64,000 bases of DNA, from contig CAVXYY010000005.1 in NCBI GenBank assembly GCA_963766195.1, forward strand, positions 1-64,000, given 5' to 3'. Under the pieces are notes generated by a model that did not search any database, had not been told where the DNA came from, and saw nothing but the letters and a program-made list of their open reading frames with translations. Both the position numbers and the translations under genes were made by a program. This stretch comes from JAHEFT01 sp963766195. Lineage in GTDB: Bacteria > Pseudomonadota > Gammaproteobacteria > Xanthomonadales > SZUA-36. Each line of letters starts with the position of its first letter. Positions within the stretch are counted from its first letter, which is position 1. Positions 45,893 through 54,626 of this stretch are shown one piece after another.

Positions 45893-47094
45893 CTAATGCG
45901 CCGAATCGAATACCGGCATGCGGTTGACTACCCACCGGAATAGCCAGATTTCAGAGAAAATCACCATCAGCGTTACCGTGATTTCCTGCCAACTCGGGTA
46001 ATAGTGCACCGGCTCGTACCATTGGAAGGCGATGATGGACACGTTGAGACGGTTGAGTATGATGCCGAGCAACGCAATGACCGAGGCAGTCTTGATGATG
46101 TTCAGGCTTCGGTGTTTGTAACCGAACGCAAACATGAAGGCGGGGATCAGCACGAAACCGAGCACTTCCAGCAGGTACCAGTAGCCCCAGCTCGTGTTGA
46201 TCAGGTCCCATTGTTTTTCATGGATGAACAGCAGCGCTTTGAATACGTAGTAGACAAACATCGTGATGGAAGCGCCCTTGGCCAGTCCGAAAACCATGTC
46301 GTCAAAAGAATGATGGCCCTTGGGATTGATCAGATTCCTGAACACACCGTGGCTGATGGTTCCTTCAAAAATAATCATCGACAGGCCCGCATAGATACTG
46401 GAAACAAAAAACAGCACCGGGGTGAATTGTGACCACCACAAGGGATGGATTTTGGGCTTGGCCATCAGGAACAGCGCACCGAGTCCGGATTGGTGTAACA
46501 GCGATAGGGTGACGCCCAGAATGACCGTGCCGAGGGCCAGGTTCTTGAGGAACTTGCGTGCTTTTTCAAGGTTCAGCCACTCCGCGATGACCGGAGAGAA
46601 CTCGACGAAGGCGGCAACCATGTACAGCGCAAAATGCCAGCAAATCAGAAACAGGACAGAGGCAAAGCCGAACGAATTGCCGATGAACGGGTTCATGGCG
46701 TTCCACGGCCGGCCGATGTCAAACAGCAGCGCGCCGCCATAAAACATGTAGGCCAGCAGTCCGTTCAACACGGTGGCGCGCACGATGGATTGATATTTCT
46801 CCACCCGCATGACGTAGACCACGAAAGTGATGACATAGGCTCCGCCGGCCAGCGCGACTCCGGTGACGACATCAAAACTGAGCCACAAGCCCCAGGGATG
46901 TTCCTGCGTGAGATTGGTCACCGAACCCAGGCCGTAAATAAAACGGATACATCAAAATAACCAGCCCGGCCAGGATCACCGGGAATCGAGATGACATTGA
47001 ATGTCGTCAGCCACGGGCCGCGAGGTTTCAACTCCTGGATCACAAAGTGAAGAATACGGTTGAATTCACCGGTGGTGGCAACGTTGGTGTTCAT
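45893..47094 (-). CDS. NrfD/HybB-type quinone-interacting membrane subunit (HmcC-like), two frameshifts near the start
   Basis: About ten transmembrane helices; NTNVATTGEF at ATG 47094, then after small frame changes near 46990 and 46930 SVTNLTQEHPWGLWLSFDVVTGVALAGGAYV, FDIGRPWNAMNPFIGNSFGFASVLFLICWHFALYM, LEFSPVIAEWL-like, LHQSGLGALFL and KIHPLWWSQFTPVLFFVSSIYAGLSMII. These match HybB/HmcC of the NrfD superfamily, which exchange electrons between a periplasmic iron-sulfur protein and the quinone pool without binding heme. The start overlaps the stop of the iron-sulfur gene (ATGA). Confidence 0.88.
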
Positions 47095-47984
47095 CGTTCA
47101 ACCTCCTCTTCACCGGTGAGGAATTCCGACCCAATCCCGTCAGACGGCTTGCCGTGATCGGCGAGTGCGTTGAGCCCCAGCAAAAAAGCCGGTACGCCGA
47201 AAAGGATCGCCGGCACCGCATAGAGAAATTCTCTTGTGTACTCGGGATAGGGCGTTCTGCCCAGGTCGGTTCTGAACCCTATCTGGTCAAAGGGCACCGC
47301 AGACAGGTATAGCCACCCGGTACCGCCGACTTCATGCTCACCGTATATCTGGTGTACGTATTTGTCCGGATGGGCGTAAATGCGATGCCGGGCAATTTCC
47401 AGGTTGTCCACCTGCACTCCGAACTGCAGCGCGTCCGTGGGGCAGGCCGAGACACAGGCCGGTTTCTGTCCTTTTGCCTGGCGCTCAAAACACATCGTGC
47501 ATTTCACCAGCTTCGGGTTCCATTCGTTGTACTCGAATTTGGGAATATCGAAGGGACAGGAAATCATGCAGAAGCGGCAACCGATACACTTGTCTCCATC
47601 CCAGATGACCGGCCCTTTCAATGTTTTATGCATCGCCTCCGTGGGGCAGGCGGTGGCGCATGCAGCCTGGTGGCAATGCATGCACTGCCTTTTTACAAAT
47701 ATTTCTCCCTTTTCCGTTTCGTATTTATTAACGACCGTGTATTGCCTCTCGCTGGTTTTCCTCGGCTTTTCCAGGGCTCCGTCGTTAACCGGATCGGGGA
47801 CGAACAGGTCATGGGTTTCGCCGCAAGCCACTTCGCACGCCCTGCAGCCAATACAGCGGGTGGTGTCCACCAGGACGCCAACGAATTCCTCGGGGTGGCG
47901 TAATTCAAGAGCACCCAGGTCATCGCCGGCCAACGCGGCGGTGCCGGCAACAAGCGTCGTTTTCAAAAAACCTCGTCTGTCCAT
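47091..47984 (-). CDS. Tat-exported protein with four 4Fe-4S clusters (HybA/HmcB-like)
   Basis: Two hundred and ninety-seven residues. The N-terminus MDRRGFLKTTLVAGTAALAG is a twin-arginine signal. Four clusters of cysteines follow: CIGCRACEVACG, CMHCHQAACATACP, CIGCRFCMISCP and CTMCFERQAKGQKPACVSACP. Near the C-terminus a hydrophobic segment (EFLYAVPAILFGVPAFLLGLNAL) is a likely membrane anchor, as in HybA. In Hmc/Hyb complexes this subunit passes electrons from a periplasmic cytochrome or hydrogenase to the NrfD-like subunit. It lies 60 bases after the pentaheme cytochrome gene. Confidence 0.94.
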   Translation of the reverse strand: MDRRGFLKTTLVAGTAALAGDDLGALELRHPEEFVGVLVDTTRCIGCRACEVACGETHDLFVPDPVNDGALEKPRKTSERQYTVVNKYETEKGEIFVKRQCMHCHQAACATACPTEAMHKTLKGPVIWDGDKCIGCRFCMISCPFDIPKFEYNEWNPKLVKCTMCFERQAKGQKPACVSACPTDALQFGVQVDNLEIARHRIYAHPDKYVHQIYGEHEVGGTGWLYLSAVPFDQIGFRTDLGRTPYPEYTREFLYAVPAILFGVPAFLLGLNALADHGKPSDGIGSEFLTGEEEVER

Positions 47985-48043
47985 TTTGGCTCCGTAATTT
48001 CAGTACGATTTCGGTCGTGACCGCGACAGGACCTGGAACCCTG

Positions 48044-48577
48044 TCATTGGGTCGCAATTTCTTCCGGCAACTCCATCGATTTCTGTTCTTTTACATGACA
48101 GAAACTGCATTCTTTGCTGGCTTCTGCTCCGGTACCTGATTCGTGGCACTTCCAGCAGTTTTTATGCACGACCACCTTGGCGTTGAGCGTTTCGTCTGCA
48201 ATGTTTTCCAGGTTTGAATGGTGGCAGGCGGCGCACCCGTAGTAGGAGCCATCCGTCTCATAACCCAGGTTATGACAGTCCTTGCAGCTGACCCAGGAAT
48301 AACCCAGGTATTCATCATGCGGGGTTACCAGGTTCTTGGCATGAATCTGGTGGTGGCAATTTTTACACCCCATTTTCTGGTGTACTTTGTGAGGGAAATG
48401 CACCGTTCCCACCGATGATTCAAAGGTAATCACATTGGGCATTTTGGGACGCGCCGCCGGTAGATCAGCCGGTGCGGTCTGTTGGTCGGTTCCAGCTTTA
48501 CCGGGTTCCTGCGCATAGCCCGGAAGCGCGAGAGTGAGAAATGCCAGCATTCCCACAAAAACACAGAATTTGCACAT
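48044..48577 (-). CDS. Pentaheme periplasmic cytochrome c (cytochrome c3/class III-like)
   Basis: One hundred and seventy-seven residues with a signal peptide (GMLAFLTLALPGYAQ) and five CXXCH sites: CKNCHH, CKDCH, CAACHH, CWKCH and CSFCH. CXXCHH pairs and VHFPHKVHQKMGCKNCH are typical of class III/cytochrome c7-like domains with bis-histidine hemes. It probably supplies or accepts periplasmic electrons for the downstream HybA/NrfD-like subunits, in the place taken by the 16-heme HmcA in Desulfovibrio. The start is uncertain between the first and second Met. Confidence 0.9.
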   Translation of the reverse strand: MCKFCVFVGMLAFLTLALPGYAQEPGKAGTDQQTAPADLPAARPKMPNVITFESSVGTVHFPHKVHQKMGCKNCHHQIHAKNLVTPHDEYLGYSWVSCKDCHNLGYETDGSYYGCAACHHSNLENIADETLNAKVVVHKNCWKCHESGTGAEASKECSFCHVKEQKSMELPEEIATQ

Positions 48578-48632
48578 AATTCACCCAATCATTGGTTCAA
48601 AAGGAAAAGGCTGGACGTGATCAGCATTTTCA

Positions 48633-49796
48633 TCACTGTAAGAATGACTTTGAAAACTCGACCAGGAGGTCCTGCTGTTCTGCATTGATTTCCTGTTCAG
48701 TCTTTCCTGTTTCAATGGATTCATTCCTGTCGGCCCCCTTACTGGCCTTTTTGGCCAGCTCGCTATACCGATCCAACTCCTGCTGGTACCAGTCGACTGC
48801 GTCAAGGCCGATTCTCAGCCCGGGCAATTCCCCTGCCAGGTCAGATGGTTCAATTCGGCACATCCAGCTCAACTCGAACGGCTTGATCGCCAACCATTCG
48901 GGATGTTCGGTCTGTTCCGAATTGACAGAAATGACTTTTCCGCTGAGCGGTGAGGGGATCGTCAGGCTGTGGTCGCCAAAGGAGATTGAAAAAAGCGCTG
49001 CTCCTCTCTCGATGTTTTTCCCGGTCTCAGGCAGTTCAACACGATCAATTTTTGTAAAAATCTTTCTGATCAGATCATCCAGTCCGATGCAGACAGCGCC
49101 GTTCAATTCGATTCTCGCCCATGCATGTTGCTTCGAAACGAAAGCACCTGCCGGCACATTCAGTTCAAACCGGGATTTTGATTCACTGGTACCCGGCTTG
49201 ATCAGGCGGATTTTGTGGCGCATTTGCTTTTCAAGATTGTCCTGCCGCTTGATCACCGCGGTTTTGACAAATGCAAGCAATTCATCTTCAGTGAAGGGCT
49301 TCTCGACATAATCCATCGCGCCAAATTTCACGGTTTCCACCGCGGACTCTATCGATGCATAGCCGGTAATGACGATGACATCGATATCGGGGCGCAGATG
49401 CCTGACGGCTTTGGTCACTTCAACCCCGTCCATCTCGGGCATTTTCAGATCGGTGAAGACAAAATCGTAGTCGTTCTTGCGGATCAGCCCCAGGGCTTCG
49501 GCGCCTGATTCCACCGTGTCGATGCTATAGCCGGCAAGAACGAGTATTTTGCGAAAACTGTCCAGGATGATTTCTTCATCATCCACGGCCAGTATTCGTG
49601 CTTTTGGATGATCCAGTGCGACCCGCTTCAGGCTTGGTGCTTCTTCGCTGACATCGAGCTTCAGCCCGATATCCAGGGCCTGTTCTCTCTCCCTCTTGGC
49701 GCGTGCCTGGCCCAGTCTTTTCAGGAGTATTCGAAGCAAAATGTCGACGGCAACAAATACGATAATCGTGGTCAGGATGATTAAGGTGACAACCAT
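48633..49796 (-). CDS. Membrane-anchored response regulator with GcvH-like output domain (first gene of operon)
   Basis: An intact protein of 387 residues. Residues 1-24 form a transmembrane helix (TLIILTTIIVFVAVDILLRIL) followed by a basic helix; receiver domain about 65-185 (ILAVDDEEIILDSFRKIL, FTDLKMPEMDG, VIVITGYASIESAV, YVEKPFTEDELL); GcvH-like domain about 215-340 (SKQHAWARIELNGAVCIGLDDLIRKIFTKIDRVELPETGKNIERGAALFSI, IPSPLSGKVISVNSE, WMCRIEPSDL). The position of the lipoyl lysine is aspartate (FGDHSLTIPSP). A charged tail of 45 residues follows. It is the best-preserved copy and lies 55 bases before the pentaheme cytochrome gene. No DNA-binding domain, so output is unlikely to be direct transcription control. 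Confidence 0.85.
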   Translation of the reverse strand: MVVTLIILTTIIVFVAVDILLRILLKRLGQARAKREREQALDIGLKLDVSEEAPSLKRVALDHPKARILAVDDEEIILDSFRKILVLAGYSIDTVESGAEALGLIRKNDYDFVFTDLKMPEMDGVEVTKAVRHLRPDIDVIVITGYASIESAVETVKFGAMDYVEKPFTEDELLAFVKTAVIKRQDNLEKQMRHKIRLIKPGTSESKSRFELNVPAGAFVSKQHAWARIELNGAVCIGLDDLIRKIFTKIDRVELPETGKNIERGAALFSISFGDHSLTIPSPLSGKVISVNSEQTEHPEWLAIKPFELSWMCRIEPSDLAGELPGLRIGLDAVDWYQQELDRYSELAKKASKGADRNESIETGKTEQEINAEQQDLLVEFSKSFLQ

Positions 49797-50308
49797 CTCA
49801 TTGATCCTCGGAAGTGATAGATACGGCGGCGTTTTCTGCCACGGCAGGCTTGAAAAACGCGCGAAGCCGTATGGCTCCGGCCAGCAGGTGTCGGCGCGCC
49901 GGAAAGGACAGTGGCTTCAGGCGGTTCAGACCGACTGACGGGGCCGTGCGGGTGATGGACGGGTTGCGAACGTGAGGGTTGTGTTAACCCATAGCTACCG
50001 GACTGCAGCTTGTTGAAAGTATGAGAGACTCGCCCGTTGGCCGGAGGCTTGGGAACAACATCCAGACCACACGAGTCGACAAACGTCCACCTCATGGGCT
50101 GTGAGTCCTTTTTAGTTTTTCTTGACGGCTAATTTTCCCCCATGAGGGTTTGAAACTTGCTGATCAGGATCATCTATCTTTTTGATTTCGAAACAAGCTG
50201 GATAGCGAAGAATTTGGACAGCCGGCGCTGTCACGAATGCGTGTGCGACCGATTCAACCCGGCCGTGATGACCGGAATCGCCCTCCGTGCCGTGTGATCA
50301 GAGGTTCC
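49797..50308. other. Intergenic region, no confident gene
   Basis: About 510 bases. The only sizeable frame (minus strand, 49781-50095, about 104 residues) starts after AAAGGACT but its composition (many S, R, P, H) and the overlap with the next gene make a real protein unlikely. The operon promoter for the regulator/redox genes should lie here; I could not pick one with confidence. Confidence 0.5.
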
Positions 50309-50743
50309 CTAAGGTATGACTTCCGCGCGCGGGTCCAGTCGGCCGATTTTTTCAACGTCGACCAGGTACTCGACAACGCCCAGTGGCTGGGTTGTGGGCA
50401 TGCAGGCAACCAGGGTGCCTTCTTTATCCTCCGTACCACTCGTGTTGATCCAGGTATTGGTAGCAGCATCTTTGCTCCTTATGGTCACTTTCACTTTGCC
50501 ATAATCAAGGTTGCCTGGACCGGCCTGGTTATCGGCGAGTAACTTGAACTTCAGATTTTTATTTTTATGAACCTTGTACAGCGGCGGTGTCACCTTGATT
50601 TGTGAATCGCCGTAATGAATATTGATCGGTCGGGCGCCTGGGTCGTCGGAACAAGCAAAAGTGTCCATTGGGTCCGTGACTGGTTGGGATTTGCATGCCG
50701 CCAGCGACAGCGGGACGGACAGGATCAACCATAAATGACGCAT
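50309..50743 (-). CDS. Putative lipoprotein of unknown function
   Basis: One hundred and forty-four residues with a lipoprotein signal (LWLILSVPLSLAAC, lipidated Cys17). The mature part is small and beta-rich, with two cysteines (FACSDDPG and LVACMPT) that could form a disulfide. I do not recognise a family. It stands alone upstream of nothing obvious on its strand; the CadC-like gene downstream starts from its own region. Confidence 0.55.
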   Translation of the reverse strand: MRHLWLILSVPLSLAACKSQPVTDPMDTFACSDDPGARPINIHYGDSQIKVTPPLYKVHKNKNLKFKLLADNQAGPGNLDYGKVKVTIRSKDAATNTWINTSGTEDKEGTLVACMPTTQPLGVVEYLVDVEKIGRLDPRAEVIP

Positions 50744-50790
50744 TTCACTCTCCTCACAAGATGTGTTCTCTCCAAATCATCATAGCGGGT

Positions 50791-53169
50791 TCAGCGTGTT
50801 TTTGCCTTCCGGGTCATTTTTTCCAGCCTGGGGTCGCCCTGCAAAGCAGCCAATTGCGGGTCCGAGGCGAGCATCTGCACGGAGTAACCCTTGTCCACAG
50901 CCCGTTCAAACGAAGACAGCGCGGCGTCCGTCTCCCCATCGTGCAGAAGCATGAGTCCTTCATAGTAGTGCACATACGGATCGTCAGGCGCCTGTGCTCG
51001 GGCCCGGTCGATCAGTCTTTTCGCTTCCTGATTTTTATCGAGCATGGTCTCAATCCACGCCAGGTCCATCTGGTAGCCCGGGTCGTTGGGGTTGACCTTG
51101 AGAGCGCTCTGGGCCAGTTGCTCGGCTGTCTCGAAGGCATCTTTGGCCTGTTCCTTTTTGCCGAAAATCGACAATGCGTCGCCGAGATTGGACCACGCCA
51201 GGTGGTCATTGGGCGAAAGCTTGATGGCCTGGCTGTGGGCGTTAATCGACTCTTCAGCCTGGCCCAGGTAGTAATACATCAGGCCCAGGTTGCTATAGGT
51301 GGAATCCCGGGGTTCGATGGCGAGGGCCTGCCGGAAAGCCGGAGCCGCCGACGCAAAGTCGCCAGCCAGCATATAGGCGGTTCCCAGGTTGGTGAAGCCG
51401 ACCATGTTGGAGTCATCCAGCGCAACCACAATTTGGTACTGTTCCGCGGCTTCGGCATAGCGGCCGGATCTGTATAAAAAATAACCCAGCGAGTTATATG
51501 CTGACCAGTCGCCCGGGTGCAGGCCGATCGCCTGCCTGAACCGGTTTTCCGCTTCAACAGCTCTGTTCTGGAGCATATATATGGTGCCCAGGCCGGATAA
51601 CGATTCGACGCTGTTGGGATTGATGTCCAGGGCGGCGAGGTAAGCGACTTCCGCTTCGGCATATTTTCCGGTGGCGTGGTACAGGTTCCCCAGGGCCGTG
51701 TGAACTACGTCAAGATTGGGATTGAGTTCCAGCGCCCGAGCGCAGGAGATTTCGGCATTCTCGATAAACGCCGGATCGTCGCTGACCGGATAGCCTTCCA
51801 CGTAGGCAGAACACTTGCCGGCGTGGGCGGCGGCGTACTCGGGGTCAATCTCCAGTGCTTCGGTAAACCAGTCGATGGCGGCTAGCCGCGTCGTCAGGCT
51901 CCTTGGTTGGTGCAAGGCATCCATTCCGCGGCGATAGAGGACATAGACGTCGAGGCTGGGGTCTTTACCCGAAATGTTCGAAGCCGCCTGTGTATCAGGC
52001 GGTAAGGCGACGCGGACATTGGCAACGGTCAGCTCGGTGATTTCGTCGCGAATGTCGAAGAAGTCTTCACGGGCGCGGTCAAAACTCCGTGACAGCACGT
52101 GGAACCCGGTAGCGGAATCGATCAGCTGAACAATGATCCTCATCCGGTTGTCCTTGATCTGGACACTGCCTTCGACATAAAGGGCAACCCGCAATCGTTC
52201 GCGAACTTTCTGCGAGGCGGAATTGGGTTCAAGTGTATAGGCGTCTCCGCGTGACGAAACCAGCAAGCCCGGAACGCGTGAAAGACGCGTAATAACGTCG
52301 TCGACCAGTCCCTGGGCAAAAATCTGTGATTCAGCGCTGCCATCCATATTGAAGAAGGGCAGCACTGCAATTGAATTGTCCTGGACCGGCGGCAGGGCCG
52401 CCTCCGCGGCGGCGATGACGACTTCAGGCTTCGATCCCTCCGGCAGCCCCACGTTGCGGTCGTAAATAAAAACGACCAGGGCCGCGATGAAAAGGGCCGC
52501 GATCACCGATACATAGGTCCGGCTGAAACTTCGTTGACGGGTTTCCCCGGGCTGCAGTTCATCCAGAACAGCCCTTCCATGCCGCAGTTCGAGAAACCAG
52601 GAGAGCACAATTGCAATGGGAAAGCCCGCGATCACCCCTACCGTTACAAACGTACCGGCCCAGTCAGGGAGGTGGAGTTGGTCAAACAGGACGTCCACGA
52701 CCTGGATGATCAGCCAGCCCACGACGAGATAAGTAACGGCCGTCTCAAACACTCCGCGCTGTTTCAGGTTATCCAGTAAACCGAGCTGTCCGGTTTGCGA
52801 CTCGCGAGAGGGCCCAGCCAGTTGGCGGGAAGATCTTTGCGCCGGCAGTACCGGCTGGATCATCAGCTGAAAGCCAAGTTTTGCCACGGCCTGGATATAT
52901 TCCGGTTGATCTGACTGGTCATCCAGCGTTTTGCGAATTTCCCTGATCGCGCGGTTAAGCGCATCAGGGCTGCCCTGGTTCGCACCCCAGGCGCGCTCGA
53001 TGAGTTCATCCCGCGTCACCAGTTCGCCTGATCTTTCGGCCAGGCATAACAGGACTTCCATGGACTTTGCCGAGAGGTGTACCGACCTGATCTTGCCGGT
53101 TATTTTCCCCCTGGCGGGATCGACCAGCAGGTCATTGAGATAGAATCCTTGCCGGAGTTCGGAATTCAA
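50791..53169 (-). CDS. CadC-type winged-helix regulator with TolB-like and TPR domains
   Basis: Seven hundred and ninety-two residues. Residues 1-105 form an OmpR/CadC winged helix (HLSAKSMEVLLCLAERSGELVTRDELIERAWG, SPDALNRAIREIRKTLDD); two or three transmembrane helices lie between 140 and 245 (VTYLVVGWLIIQVVDVLF, FVTVGVIAGFPIAIVLSWF, SVIAALFIAALVVFIYD); a TolB-N-like region with SIAVLPFFNMDGSAESQIFAQGLVDDVITRLSRV; then about ten TPR units to the C-terminus. Such proteins are membrane-bound one-component regulators seen in Xanthomonadales and relatives. The signal and targets are unknown. Confidence 0.88.
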   Translation of the reverse strand: MNSELRQGFYLNDLLVDPARGKITGKIRSVHLSAKSMEVLLCLAERSGELVTRDELIERAWGANQGSPDALNRAIREIRKTLDDQSDQPEYIQAVAKLGFQLMIQPVLPAQRSSRQLAGPSRESQTGQLGLLDNLKQRGVFETAVTYLVVGWLIIQVVDVLFDQLHLPDWAGTFVTVGVIAGFPIAIVLSWFLELRHGRAVLDELQPGETRQRSFSRTYVSVIAALFIAALVVFIYDRNVGLPEGSKPEVVIAAAEAALPPVQDNSIAVLPFFNMDGSAESQIFAQGLVDDVITRLSRVPGLLVSSRGDAYTLEPNSASQKVRERLRVALYVEGSVQIKDNRMRIIVQLIDSATGFHVLSRSFDRAREDFFDIRDEITELTVANVRVALPPDTQAASNISGKDPSLDVYVLYRRGMDALHQPRSLTTRLAAIDWFTEALEIDPEYAAAHAGKCSAYVEGYPVSDDPAFIENAEISCARALELNPNLDVVHTALGNLYHATGKYAEAEVAYLAALDINPNSVESLSGLGTIYMLQNRAVEAENRFRQAIGLHPGDWSAYNSLGYFLYRSGRYAEAAEQYQIVVALDDSNMVGFTNLGTAYMLAGDFASAAPAFRQALAIEPRDSTYSNLGLMYYYLGQAEESINAHSQAIKLSPNDHLAWSNLGDALSIFGKKEQAKDAFETAEQLAQSALKVNPNDPGYQMDLAWIETMLDKNQEAKRLIDRARAQAPDDPYVHYYEGLMLLHDGETDAALSSFERAVDKGYSVQMLASDPQLAALQGDPRLEKMTRKAKTR

Positions 53170-53227
53170 ATTGCCGCCTCATGGGGTGCTGTCGTATTCA
53201 TCATAGCACCCGTTTTCCGCATGCCGA

Positions 53228-53878
53228 TCAATCAATCGCAGCTGCCAGGTCGCTGGCGATTTTTTCCGCATTGTGCGGTGCGGGGAACACTCCATAAAGG
53301 TGACCATCGGGATCGGTCAGCAGAAAGCTGACCGAGTGGTAAACGGCATAGTTATCAGCGCCCGGTTCGTGTTCTTCGATCTCGTAGGCGATACCCAGCT
53401 GCATGGCCAGCGGCGCCAGTTGCGCCTCGCTGCCGGTGACGCCGATAAATCCGGGGTTGAAATAACCCAGGTATTCAGCCAGTTTTTCCGGCGTGTCCCG
53501 TTCCGGATCCACCGACACGAAGATAACCTGGATGGCCGGTAACCCTTCATCACGCAGTTTATCCAGCTGTTCGGTGACCAGGTTCAGGTCATACAGTGCG
53601 CTCGGACAGACATCCGGGCAGTTGGTGAAACCAAAAAACATCAGGGTCCAGTGACCGCGCAGGTTTTCCAGCGAAAAAGGCTGACCTGCGTCGTCAACCA
53701 GGGCGAAATCCGCGATCACCCGCGGCTCCGGCAATACCATCAGTGTCGAGGTAACGGCTTGTTGCGGGCCTTGCATGACCTTCCAGAATGAAATGCCGCC
53801 TGCTGCGCTGAGCACACCCACGAAAATGGCGAGTGCTATCAGGCGAAAATTGCTGCTCTTCGGGTTATTTTCTTTCAT
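53228..53878 (-). CDS. SCO1/SenC family copper chaperone
   Basis: About 216 residues from MKENNPKSSNF (53878). An N-terminal membrane anchor (LIALAIFVGVLSAAGGISFW) precedes a thioredoxin-like domain with the copper motif FTNCPDVCPS and the third ligand histidine in YAVYHSVSFLL. SCO proteins deliver copper to the CuA centre of cytochrome c oxidase. An upstream in-frame start (53926) overlaps the neighbouring TPR gene and is less likely. No oxidase genes are in the window. Confidence 0.93.
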   Translation of the reverse strand: MKENNPKSSNFRLIALAIFVGVLSAAGGISFWKVMQGPQQAVTSTLMVLPEPRVIADFALVDDAGQPFSLENLRGHWTLMFFGFTNCPDVCPSALYDLNLVTEQLDKLRDEGLPAIQVIFVSVDPERDTPEKLAEYLGYFNPGFIGVTGSEAQLAPLAMQLGIAYEIEEHEPGADNYAVYHSVSFLLTDPDGHLYGVFPAPHNAEKIASDLAAAID

Positions 53879-53915
53879 CGCGTCATTATACTGGGTCACC
53901 CGTACCCTTTGAGAA

Positions 53916-54488
53916 TCAGAGCGCATCGAGCATATGAGCCGCGGACTGACCTACTTCGGTATCTGCGCCCATCTGCACGGCGGTTGTCAGGGCCGAGCGC
54001 GCCTGCTCCAGGTTGCCGGCCTGGCTGTTGACAAAGCCCAGGGTCAGCCAGATTCTCTGGTACCCGGGATCCACGGCAACGCCTTCGTTCAGCACACTCA
54101 GTGCTTCGCTTGTCCGGCCAAGATAATGGAGGGTGAGACCCAGGTTGTTATAGGTATCCGCGTTGCCCGGGTCAGCCAGCAACAGGCGCTCGTACAATTC
54201 GGCCGCCTGGCCGAATTGCTGGTTGCTGAAGGCTTCATCCGCCTGGAATGACAATTCAACGGGGTCAGTGACGACCGCCGGGCCGGGAAACGCGGAGATC
54301 AGGTTCGCCAGGTCGCTTTCCGCGCTCTGTGCGGGCAAATCGGCCGTGGAATGGCGTGGCGCGCCGGCATTGACCTGCCCGGCATCAGAGCGGTAATACT
54401 GGCGCGTGGCGCCAAATACGATCAGCCCGAAGGCGACCTGGAAAACTGCAAGCATTACCCAGAACCTGGCCCGACCATTCATTAACAT
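53916..54488 (-). CDS. TPR-repeat membrane-anchored protein
   Basis: One hundred and ninety residues: one N-terminal helix (FWVMLAVFQVAFGLIVFGA), a linker, and two to three TPR units (FGQAAELYERLLLADPGNADTYNNLGLTLHYLG, SEALSVLNEGVAVDPGYQRIWLTLGFV, LEQARSALTTAVQMG). It lies 38 bases upstream of the SCO gene, suggesting one transcript. Similar TPR proteins accompany cytochrome c or oxidase assembly genes (CcmI-like), but the short length gives no firm assignment. Confidence 0.75.
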   Translation of the reverse strand: MLMNGRARFWVMLAVFQVAFGLIVFGATRQYYRSDAGQVNAGAPRHSTADLPAQSAESDLANLISAFPGPAVVTDPVELSFQADEAFSNQQFGQAAELYERLLLADPGNADTYNNLGLTLHYLGRTSEALSVLNEGVAVDPGYQRIWLTLGFVNSQAGNLEQARSALTTAVQMGADTEVGQSAAHMLDAL

Positions 54489-54626
54489 CCCCGGTGTATT
54501 TCCTTCGTTTGATCGGGAAAGTGTACCGGTTTATCCAATAAAAAGGGCCCAACGATTCAATCTTTTGCAACCGGGGACTACACTCGGCTTTGATAAACGT
54601 CCCAGCCAACAAACCGGAGGCGCATC

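Noticed and set aside
47091..47984. A hydrogenase operon, from similarity to HybA and HybB
   Set aside because: No large or small hydrogenase subunit or maturation genes are present; the cytochrome and HmcD-like partners fit an Hmc-type complex better.
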